Shown here piece by piece: positions 1 to 5,516 of a DNA stretch of 6,558 bases. The number at the start of each line of letters is the position of its first letter. Position 1 is the first letter of the stretch. Source of the DNA: Nitrososphaerota archaeon (GTDB lineage: Archaea > Thermoproteota > Bathyarchaeia > Bathyarchaeales > Bathycorpusculaceae). Location: contig JAITBW010000123.1 of assembly GCA_031283385.1 (NCBI GenBank), forward strand, positions 1 to 6,558, given 5' to 3'. The notes beneath the pieces were generated by a model. It had not been told where the DNA came from. It did not search any database and saw only the letters and a program-made list of their open reading frames with translations. Position numbers and translations under genes: made by a program.

Positions 1-90
1 TCACGTAATGCTGGCTCTAAAACTGTTAACTGGCACTTTACAACTAAGAATGCAAGAGGAAAACTCAAATTTCTCTACCCTAAAATTTAA
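1..90 (+). CDS. C-terminal end of an unidentified protein, possibly an IS630-like transposase (partial at left edge)
   Basis: Reading from base 1, 29 sense codons run to a TAA at 88-90. The tail contains the stretch NWHFTTKNARGKLKFLYP. From memory, the pattern W-x-FTT-x-x-AR-x-KLK-x-LYP resembles the extreme C-terminus of IS630/Tc1-mariner-type transposases, but this is recollection of a family look and not a search result. Supporting context: the stop is followed within 10-30 bp by a short direct-repeat and palindrome cluster (100-120), where an element's terminal repeat would sit, and then by a long gene-free stretch. The start and most of the protein lie outside the window. It could equally be the tail of an unrelated host gene. 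No other reading frame here gives a better candidate. Confidence 0.4.
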   Translation, partial: SRNAGSKTVNWHFTTKNARGKLKFLYPKI

Positions 91-99
91 TTGTGTCAG

Positions 100-120
100 A
101 GTACTACTTTAAAGTACTAC
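100..120. repeat. Direct repeat plus palindrome, candidate right end of an insertion sequence
   Basis: AGTACTAC occurs twice, at 100-107 and 113-120, and the 12-bp perfect palindrome TACTTTAAAGTA spans 105-116 between them. The cluster begins 10 bp after the stop codon of the left-edge reading frame and is followed by an ATATATA stretch at 121-127. IS630-family elements insert at TA dinucleotides, so a terminal inverted repeat ending near 120 against a TA would fit. The matching left end is outside the window, so this is a proposal only. The cluster could also be a chance palindrome in AT-rich DNA or a regulatory site. Confidence 0.3.
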
Positions 121-440
121 ATATATACCAAACAAATATAACACTTGTGCAAACAAACAATTCACACCCAAAGCTAACAAGTCAACAGTTACACCAACAA
201 ACTACTACCCCAAAATAATGTTACCATTTTATCTTTACCACCTGAATGTTTGTTTGATTAAGTTTAAAGAGTATTTAGGAAACACACCGATTACTTAAGA
301 AAAAACCAAACCACATTATTGTTCGGTGAAATAAGTGACTCCTGTGAACCAATACATCCTCCATAATACTATAAGTTGCATACAAGAAAGAAGCTGAAAA
401 AGTAAATAACACTGTGTAAAATTGAAATAGTGGCACGTGT
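121..440. other. Gene-free A/C-rich intergenic stretch
   Basis: No coding region is supported on either strand. The longest open frame (460-275, minus, 61 codons) overlaps the ppcA promoter and shows no recognisable domain, so I do not call it. Composition is unusual: within 121-240 I count 6 G against 32 C on the + strand, with many CAAACAAA/ACACC-like runs. Near the downstream end there are small dyads: ACACTGTGT at 409-417 and the CACGTG hexamer at 434-439. These could be regulator sites for ppcA but have no independent support. Confidence 0.5.
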
Positions 441-447
441 GTTTTTC

Positions 448-471
448 CTATAATTTCCAATGTTTAAATAT
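448..471 (+). promoter_or_regulatory. Putative TATA elements of the ppcA promoter (short-leader or leaderless)
   Basis: Two AT-rich boxes lie just before the ATG at 489: CCTATAATTT at 448-457 and TTTAAATA at 463-470. Archaeal TATA boxes are centred roughly 26 bp before the transcription start. The first box would therefore start RNA near 478-480, giving a leader of about 10 nt. The second would start RNA at or a few bases beyond the ATG, which would imply use of the in-frame ATG at 519. No Shine-Dalgarno-like GGAGG precedes the ATG at 489; only GAAGAG at 474-479 is present. A very short or absent leader is therefore the simplest reading. Confidence 0.5.
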
Positions 472-488
472 TTGAAGAGTCGAGCCTT

Positions 489-2069
489 ATGAAAAATGAA
501 GTAAGTATTCCTAAGACTATGTCAACGCAGCATCCTGATAATGTAAATGTGCCTGAATGGTGTAAAGCGCATGTTATTGATGGTAATGCCGAAGTGTTTG
601 AGGCATATTATGCTTACGAAACGTTAGGCTGTCAGGAGGTTATGTGGGATAGTGAGGGTAAAGATGTTGACACACGTGTCCTTCGTAAATTAATGGATAA
701 GCATTGGAAATTTTTTGAAAACCACATAGTGGGCAAAGACGAGTTTCTAACTTATCGAATACCTAACCCTAGAATTGAAGCTATAGAAAAAAAAGTTGTA
801 ACTGAAACTCTGCAAAACATTCCCATGGCATACGATGCGGCTTCAAGTTTTTATAAAAAAGACATAACACCAATTTTCGAAGTCATTTTACCATTTACAA
901 CAGACGGTAAAGAACCCGTGTGGTTGTATAATTATTACAAAAATGCCATAGTTCACGCCGAAGATGCCTTAATAGATGAGGAGGGTATTAAAGCTAAAGA
1001 TTGGGTAGGTCAGACAAATCCCAAAACCATAAACGTTATCCCCCTAGTTGAAGACTTTAAAAGCATATACAATGTAGACGCTATTGTACAGCCATACATT
1101 AAAACCGTTAAACCTAAACACATGCGCGTCTTCATAGCCCGCTCTGACCCAGCACTAAACTATGGACTAATCTGCGCCGTGTTACTTTCAAAAATTGGGC
1201 TCTATAAACTTAAAAAACTTGAAAAACAAGAAAACGTTCCCATACACCCCATACTTGGCGTAGGCTCTAAACCCTTCCGCGGGCACCTCTCACCAGATAA
1301 TGTAGACAATTTCTTACAAGAATACAAAGGTCTATCCACGGTCACTGTACAATCTGCCGCTAGATATGATTACCCATTAGAGCAAGTACAAGAATGCGTA
1401 AAAACTTTAAACAGCAAACTGCCAAATGGCGAACCCGACCCTATTTCAACAGAAGAAGAAAAACTTCTCACAAACGTACTTGACAAATGCAAAAAACAAT
1501 ACGAATACGTAGCTGAAGTTCTAGCACCCCTTGTAAACTGCCTCTCACCATACGTACCACAAAGACGCGCAAGAAAACTACACATAGGCCTATTCGGATA
1601 CAGCCGAAGCGTCGCAGGAGTAAGTCTGCCAAGAGCTATACCCTTTGCATCTGCTCTGTATAGCATAGGTGTCCCACCTGAATTCATCGGCGCAAAAGCC
1701 CTCGAAGACCTAACTGAACCAGAATACAACGTATTAAGTAAAACATACATTAACCTAAAACATGACTATTGCACAGTCGGCGGCTATGTTAGTTGGGAAA
1801 ACGTTAACATGCTCATGGAAATGCACTCTAGAGTAGCCAAACGCGCAGGCATGAATGTTGACACACTACGACTTGCCCTAACACGCATACTCGCCGACCT
1901 TAAAACAGTGGAAGAAAAACTAGACACTAAACTAGGCCCTCGAACGTTTGAACACCGTAAACATGAAAACTTTACCAACAACTTTTTAATAAACTATCTC
2001 GAAGGCGAAGAAACAGAAGCCTGTAAGGCACTAGTTGAAGCAGCAAAAATTAGACGATGCTTAGGATAA
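489..2069 (+). CDS. ppcA: Archaeal-type phosphoenolpyruvate carboxylase
   Basis: Cytosolic enzyme that carboxylates PEP with bicarbonate to oxaloacetate, an anaplerotic entry to aspartate, the partial TCA cycle and their products. It is the small archaeal family (PpcA/PepcA), about half the length of the roughly 900-residue bacterial and plant enzyme; 526 residues is at the normal to slightly long end. Visible signatures are STQHPDN at residues 12-18, DSEGKDVDTR at 54-63, ARSDPALNYG at 217-226, a GVGS-PFRG-LSP block at 257-269, TVQSAARYDYP at 286-296, and the conserved GLFGYSR and LPRAIPF segments at 366-372 and 379-385. The ATG at 489 is preferred over the in-frame ATG at 519 because family members usually carry a short IP+T-like stretch before MSTQHPDN, and this protein has IPKT there. 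It is a single-gene unit: the next gene is 263 bp away behind T-tracts and a new promoter. Its codons shift from T/G-ending at the 5' end to A/C-ending in the last two thirds. Confidence 0.95.
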   Translation: MKNEVSIPKTMSTQHPDNVNVPEWCKAHVIDGNAEVFEAYYAYETLGCQEVMWDSEGKDVDTRVLRKLMDKHWKFFENHIVGKDEFLTYRIPNPRIEAIEKKVVTETLQNIPMAYDAASSFYKKDITPIFEVILPFTTDGKEPVWLYNYYKNAIVHAEDALIDEEGIKAKDWVGQTNPKTINVIPLVEDFKSIYNVDAIVQPYIKTVKPKHMRVFIARSDPALNYGLICAVLLSKIGLYKLKKLEKQENVPIHPILGVGSKPFRGHLSPDNVDNFLQEYKGLSTVTVQSAARYDYPLEQVQECVKTLNSKLPNGEPDPISTEEEKLLTNVLDKCKKQYEYVAEVLAPLVNCLSPYVPQRRARKLHIGLFGYSRSVAGVSLPRAIPFASALYSIGVPPEFIGAKALEDLTEPEYNVLSKTYINLKHDYCTVGGYVSWENVNMLMEMHSRVAKRAGMNVDTLRLALTRILADLKTVEEKLDTKLGPRTFEHRKHENFTNNFLINYLEGEETEACKALVEAAKIRRCLG

Positions 2070-2087
2070 AAACATCCAATAACTATC

Positions 2088-2158
2088 ATTTTTGCTGTTA
2101 TACTACCTTTTTATCCTTTAGTTAAAAATTTGTTTATCTAAAATGATATAAGGATAAA
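2088..2158 (+). terminator. Probable ppcA transcription terminator region (T-tracts, inverted repeat)
   Basis: T-tracts begin 19 bp after the ppcA stop, ATTTTT at 2088-2093 and TTTTT at 2108-2112, as expected for archaeal U-tract termination. The second tract overlaps the left arm of a 9-bp perfect inverted repeat, TTTATCCTT at 2110-2118 against AAGGATAAA at 2150-2158, with a 31-nt loop. The long loop and AT-rich arms make the stem weak, so the T-tracts are the stronger evidence. Confidence 0.45.
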
Positions 2159-2186
2159 TTTAGTATTTATTATATTACCTAAAATA

Positions 2187-2267
2187 TTTGAAGTTTCAAA
2201 CACGGCGGTACAAAATTATCTGTAACAGATATAACCGCTTACTTACATTGATAATACAGCCGTTTGA
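2187..2267. repeat. Palindrome cluster upstream of the purP operon
   Basis: Two perfect palindromes lie close together: TTTGAA-GT-TTCAAA at 2187-2200 and TATCTGT-A-ACAGATA at 2217-2231. The second is bracketed by GCGGT at 2205-2209 and ACCGC at 2234-2238, so it can extend into an interrupted hairpin. An outer pair also exists: TCAAAC at 2196-2201 with GTTTGA at 2262-2267, continued by GGC at 2204-2206 with GCC at 2259-2261, although this competes with the GCGGT pairing. These could be operators for a dimeric repressor or activator of the purP operon, since they end 16-17 bp before its TATA-like box. Alternatively they could be a small structured RNA or leader, because a TATTTATTATATTA stretch at 2164-2177 could start RNA near 2196. 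Confidence 0.4.
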
Positions 2268-2283
2268 GTGGGTGATTCTTCAA

Positions 2284-2324
2284 TAATATATTAGTATGTG
2301 TCAGAAATGTTATGTTGAGGAGAT
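2284..2324 (+). promoter_or_regulatory. Promoter and ribosome binding site of the purP operon
   Basis: A TATA-like TAATATATT lies at 2284-2292. A start site 26 bp beyond its centre would fall near 2313, giving a leader of about 20 nt. That leader would contain GAGGAGAT at 2317-2324, a good Shine-Dalgarno match ending 8 bp before the ATG at 2333. This supports 2333 over the ATG three codons later at 2342. Confidence 0.5.
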
Positions 2325-2332
2325 AAAGAAGT

Positions 2333-3436
2333 ATGTTGAATATGCAGAAGCAGATTAGTCGAGTAATTGAGGGTTATAATACTGAAGAAGTCCACATTGG
2401 TGTTTTAGGTAGCCACTCTGCTCTTGAAATAGCTGCTGGTGCTAAGCAGGAAGGTTTTAAAACGGTTGTTGTATGTCAAAGTGGGCGTGAGAAAACGTAT
2501 GCTCGTTATTATCGTAACATTTTTGATAAAATTATCTATGTTGATCGTTTTCAAGATATTACCAAACCTGAGACTGTTAAAAAGCTTGTAGAGTTTAACA
2601 CGGTTTTTGTTCCTAATCGTTCTTTTAGTGTTTATGCTGGTTATGAGGCTGTTGAGCAGGATTTTGCTGTTCCTTTAATGGGTAATCGGTATTTGTTAAG
2701 AACTGAGGAGCGTACTGCGCCGCGAAATCAGCTTTGGTTATTAAAAGAGGCGGGTATAGAGTTGCCTCGTAGTATTAGCTCTCCTAAAGAGATTGATTGC
2801 CCTGCGATAATTAAAGTTCCTGAAAAAGAGCGTTCTATTGAGCGAGCCTTTTTTTATGCCTCAAATTATGAGGAGTATCAGCGTGAGGCAGAAAAGCGGT
2901 TAAACGCTGGAATTATTACCCAAGAAGCTCTTGAAGAGGCTGTTATAGAAGAATATGTTATAGGCGCAAAATTTAACGCTAATTATTTCTATTCACCGTT
3001 AAATGATGAAATTGACCTTTTAGGGTTTGATAGGCGTATTCAAACGGATCTTGACGGAGTTCTTGATATGCCTGCTAGTGAGCAGCTTGCACTGAAAATT
3101 CCTACGCAGAACATTGAAATTGGTCATCAGGGTGTAACTATGCGCGAGAGCCAGTTGGAGAAAATTTTTGATGCTGCTGAAAAATTTGTTTCTGTTTGCT
3201 ATAAAGAGTATCCTCCTGGTATGATTGGTTTATTTGCGTTGCAGGGTGCTGTTACTAAAGATTTAGAGTTTCGTGTATTTGATGTAAGTCCGCGTGTTCC
3301 TGGTTGTCCTTGTGTTGAGTCTACTTCTCCTTATATGAAGTATAAATATGGTGTTGAAGTTGGTCCGGGTAAACGTGTTGCTATGGAAATTAAACGGGCT
3401 TTACGTAAAGGCAGATTGTCTGAAGTGGTTACATGA
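2333..3436 (+). CDS. Divergent PurP paralogue (PurP-like ATP-grasp family protein)
   Basis: 367 residues, homologous along its whole length to the next gene and to the archaeal PurP family, which performs the formate- and ATP-dependent formylation of AICAR in folate-free purine synthesis. It keeps the N-terminal nucleotide-binding motif GVLGSHSALEI (23-33), the PLMGNRYLLR segment (114-123), MPASEQL (246-252), the PPG-IG block (294-299) and a C-terminal GKRVAMEIK (346-354). It departs at the ATP-grasp loop: where the neighbour has QGAKGGRGYF, this protein has PEKERSIERAFF (163-174), with no glycines. The late FEISARIVAGTN segment is FDVSPRVPGCPC (316-327), with Asp for Glu and a cysteine-containing turn. 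Archaea often carry a second PurP copy whose role is unsettled. It may have another purine-pathway reaction, such as the IMP cyclisation missing from this window, or a non-catalytic role in a hetero-oligomer. Both are inference. Codons are T/G-ending throughout. Confidence 0.85.
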   Translation: MLNMQKQISRVIEGYNTEEVHIGVLGSHSALEIAAGAKQEGFKTVVVCQSGREKTYARYYRNIFDKIIYVDRFQDITKPETVKKLVEFNTVFVPNRSFSVYAGYEAVEQDFAVPLMGNRYLLRTEERTAPRNQLWLLKEAGIELPRSISSPKEIDCPAIIKVPEKERSIERAFFYASNYEEYQREAEKRLNAGIITQEALEEAVIEEYVIGAKFNANYFYSPLNDEIDLLGFDRRIQTDLDGVLDMPASEQLALKIPTQNIEIGHQGVTMRESQLEKIFDAAEKFVSVCYKEYPPGMIGLFALQGAVTKDLEFRVFDVSPRVPGCPCVESTSPYMKYKYGVEVGPGKRVAMEIKRALRKGRLSEVVT

Positions 3437-4521
3437 TAGAGGCTCAAGATATACAAAAAATTGTTGATAAATATGATATGTCAAAGCTTTCAGTCTGCAC
3501 TTTAGGTTCTCATTCTTCGCTTAATATTTTTAAAGGAGCAAAAGATGAGGGTCTGCGTACTGTTTGTATTTGTAAAGAAAAAGACGCTATTATGTACCAA
3601 AAATATCCTGTTGTTGATGAACTTATACTTGTTAACGATTTCACCGAGCTTCTCAACGAAAACATACAAGAACGCCTCCGTAGTCTTAACGCTATTTTAA
3701 TTCCCCATGGCTCCTTTACTGCATACCTTAGCATGGAACAACTTACCTGCAGTCTTAAAGTACCTATGATGGGCAACCGCAAATTGTTACATTGGGAAGC
3801 TAACCGTAAAAGTCAAGAAAAATGGCTACACGAGGCCGGATTATTATTACCTGCAACTTTCCAGTCACCTGACGATATTGACCGTCTTGTTATCGCAAAA
3901 CTACAAGGAGCTAAAGGCGGCAGAGGCTACTTTCTTGCTAACTCTACTAAAGAATTCTACAAAAAAGCCGACGAAATGGTTAAACGCGGCTTAATTACAA
4001 GACAAGACATTGAAACTGTACACCTACAAGAGTACGTTTTAGGAGTAAATGTATATCCCAGCTATTTTAGCAGCATTATAAATGACAATGATGTTGAACT
4101 ACTAGCTATGGACAGACGATACGAAACCGCTGTCGATTCCCTAGGAAAAATTCCTGCATCAGAACAACTCGAAATCAACATTAACCCAACATATACCGTA
4201 GTTGGAAACTTTCCACTAGTCCTCCGCGAATCCCTGCTACCTGAAATTATGCGCATGGGCGAAGCAGTACATAAAAAAGCCATAGAACTTGCACCACCCG
4301 GCATCATAGGACCATTTTGCCTTGAAACAGTAATCACCGATGACCTAAAAATTTACACTTTCGAAATTTCAGCACGCATAGTAGCAGGCACAAACATAGG
4401 CATAGGAACATCACCCTACGCTTACCTACGATACGGCGAAAACATGTACATGGGCCGACGCATCGCATTAGAAATCAAAAACGCCACAAAACAAAAACAA
4501 TTACAAAACATAATAGCTTAA
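3433..4521 (+). CDS. purP: Formate-dependent AICAR ligase (FAICAR synthetase) PurP
   Basis: Catalyses AICAR + formate + ATP to FAICAR + ADP + phosphate, the penultimate step of IMP synthesis in archaea that do not use 10-formyl-tetrahydrofolate here. 362 residues, the usual family length. Visible features are the substrate loop TLGSHSSLNIFKGAKDEG (23-40), the PHGSF strand (91-95), the PMMGNRKLLHWE segment (111-122), an intact glycine-rich ATP-grasp loop GAKGGRGYF (159-167), MDRRYE (226-231), PPGIIGPF (288-295), acidic metal and ATP ligands around E298 and E311 in the C-terminal half, and GRRIALEIK (341-349). Its ATG overlaps the TGA of the upstream paralogue as ATGA (3433-3436), and I see no separate strong Shine-Dalgarno, so translation is probably coupled and both proteins are made together. 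Codon endings switch from T/G-rich to A/C-rich about one fifth of the way in (near 3640). A T-tract follows the stop. Confidence 0.92.
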   Translation: MIEAQDIQKIVDKYDMSKLSVCTLGSHSSLNIFKGAKDEGLRTVCICKEKDAIMYQKYPVVDELILVNDFTELLNENIQERLRSLNAILIPHGSFTAYLSMEQLTCSLKVPMMGNRKLLHWEANRKSQEKWLHEAGLLLPATFQSPDDIDRLVIAKLQGAKGGRGYFLANSTKEFYKKADEMVKRGLITRQDIETVHLQEYVLGVNVYPSYFSSIINDNDVELLAMDRRYETAVDSLGKIPASEQLEININPTYTVVGNFPLVLRESLLPEIMRMGEAVHKKAIELAPPGIIGPFCLETVITDDLKIYTFEISARIVAGTNIGIGTSPYAYLRYGENMYMGRRIALEIKNATKQKQLQNIIA

Positions 4522-4527
4522 ACCAAA

Positions 4528-4536
4528 CTTTTTCTA
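4528..4536 (+). terminator. T-tract terminator after the purP operon
   Basis: A run of five T at 4529-4533 within CTTTTTCTA begins 8 bp after the purP stop codon, with no strong hairpin. This fits archaeal U-tract termination and is consistent with tbp having its own promoter downstream. Confidence 0.4.
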
Positions 4537-4706
4537 TTAAATAAAACGAATACTGCACATTAAGAGTTTGGATAACATTCTTTTGTGGAATTGGGGCAAG
4601 TTTCTTACAATTTTGAGTTAAATCTGTTTCAAATGGACGTCTGTATAGCTGAAAAATGTAACGAGATTGTTTGGCTGAAAAGGTTTGTACACTTAAAGTA
4701 GGTGTA

Positions 4707-4756
4707 TTTATAAAGTTTATAACTAATAGGAATATGTATGAAGTAATAATGGGGGG
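4707..4756 (+). promoter_or_regulatory. tbp promoter and Shine-Dalgarno
   Basis: TTTATAAA at 4707-4714 is a clean TATA box. A start about 26 bp beyond its centre would be near 4736. The predicted leader of about 27 nt contains GGGGGG at 4751-4756, ending 6 bp before the GTG at 4763 and 4 bp before an out-of-frame ATG at 4761. The upstream remainder of this intergenic stretch (4537-4700) holds only a weak 8-bp direct repeat, GCTGAAAA, at 4648-4655 and 4674-4681. Confidence 0.5.
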
Positions 4757-4762
4757 AAGTAT

Positions 4763-5431
4763 GTGCCACAAGTTAAAGCAACTATAAGTATAGAAAACGT
4801 TGTAGCCTCTGCAACGATTAGTCAAAAAGTTGACCTTAACTCTATTTTAAAAGGTTGCTCCCCTGTGGAGGACACTACTAAAAAAGCTCCCGGCATAGGT
4901 TCTCGTTTAAAGTCTAAAAAGTCTCAATTATCTACACAACAACATGTGGAGCCTCAGAATTATCATGTAAAGTATGCTCCTGATACTTTTCCTGGTTTAA
5001 TTTTTCGTTTGAAGCGTCCTAAAACTACGACTTTGATTTTTAATTCTGGAAAAATGGTATGTACAGGTGCTAAGTCGACAAAGGAAGCTAGACGTGCAGT
5101 AATGAATGTAATTAAGGAATTGAAGAAAAGTGGAATAATTATTATAAGTAAACCAGAGTTTAAAATTCAAAATATTGTTGCTTCTGGGAATTTAGGTGGA
5201 ATGACTGATCTTGAGAAAGCAGCTGATATGTTAAAAAAGAATACCATGTATGAACCTGAGCAGTTTCCAGGTTTGATTTATCGTATGGAGTCTCCTAAAG
5301 TGGTTATTTTATTGTTTGCGAGTGGGAAATTGGTTTGTACAGGTGCTAAAAATGAGGAAGATGTTTATGCTGCTGTAGATAAACTGCACGAGTTGCTTGA
5401 GCAAACAAATTTTATTGAGTATGAATATTAA
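4763..5431 (+). CDS. tbp: TATA-box-binding protein (general transcription factor) with an insertion in repeat 1
   Basis: Binds promoter TATA boxes and recruits TFB and RNA polymerase. It has the classic two-fold TBP saddle. Repeat 1 spans residues 4-122, with IENVVASATI (10-19), FPGL (76-79) and SGKMVCTGAK (95-104). Repeat 2 spans 132-213, with IQNIVASGNL (135-144), EPEQFPGLIYR (164-174) and SGKLVCTGAK (187-196). All four DNA-intercalating phenylalanine positions look intact: F76 and F93, F168 and F185. The start must be GTG: an in-frame TGA lies at 4739, no in-frame ATG occurs before residue 98, and the Shine-Dalgarno spacing fits. At 222 residues it is longer than the usual 180-200. The excess is an internal, lysine-rich, low-complexity stretch at about residues 33-66 between the first helix and the KYAPDTFPGL strand; repeat 2 has 31 residues between IQN and FPGL where repeat 1 has 63. 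Monocistronic, and convergent with the next gene. Confidence 0.94.
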   Translation: MPQVKATISIENVVASATISQKVDLNSILKGCSPVEDTTKKAPGIGSRLKSKKSQLSTQQHVEPQNYHVKYAPDTFPGLIFRLKRPKTTTLIFNSGKMVCTGAKSTKEARRAVMNVIKELKKSGIIIISKPEFKIQNIVASGNLGGMTDLEKAADMLKKNTMYEPEQFPGLIYRMESPKVVILLFASGKLVCTGAKNEEDVYAAVDKLHELLEQTNFIEYEY

Positions 5432-5486
5432 GGTAAATCGTTGAAGTAACTTGTTTTATGGCGTTTATGCGAGTGGCGTGGCATCG

Positions 5487-5516
5487 TTTTTATTTGTTTT
5501 GAGTTTTTACTTGTTT
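5487..5516 (+). terminator. Multiple T-tracts downstream of tbp, inside the 3' end of the convergent gene
   Basis: Successive T-runs at 5487-5491, 5493-5495, 5497-5500, 5504-5508 and 5513-5516 start 56 bp after the tbp stop and would form consecutive U-tracts in its transcript. They lie in the last codons of the opposite-strand hydrolase, where they are read as Lys/Asn/Gln/Thr codons. I see no comparable T-tract for the minus-strand transcript in the 58-bp gap, so that transcript may end within the 3' end of tbp. Confidence 0.45.

Noticed and set aside
275..460. Minus-strand open frame of 61 codons with hydrophobic residues upstream of ppcA
   Set aside because: It overlaps the ppcA promoter boxes, has no recognisable domain or ribosome binding site, and lies in a skewed A/C-rich region where stop codons are depleted on the opposite strand.
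1370..1981. Minus-strand open frames inside ppcA (1370-1750 and 1784-1981)
   Set aside because: They are shadows of a strongly conserved coding frame. The A/C-rich sense strand lowers stop-codon frequency on the other strand, and the products are rich in Ser, Arg and Cys without domain features.
2110..2158. 9-bp inverted repeat as an intrinsic hairpin terminator
   Set aside because: The 31-nt loop and AT-rich arms make a bacterial-style hairpin unlikely. It is kept only as part of the T-tract terminator region.
3510..4337. Minus-strand open frames inside purP (3510-3782 and 4062-4337)
   Set aside because: They are antisense to a clear PurP coding region, with shadow-type composition and no start signals.
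4648..4681. Direct repeat GCTGAAAA as a regulatory tandem site or start of a CRISPR-like array
   Set aside because: Only two 8-bp copies in AT-rich DNA and no further units, so chance is a sufficient explanation.
4475..4825. Minus-strand open frame of 116 codons spanning the purP-tbp gap
   Set aside because: It overlaps the 3' end of purP, the tbp promoter and the tbp 5' coding region. Its hydrophobic look comes from the AT-rich intergenic DNA, and no homologous family is recognised.
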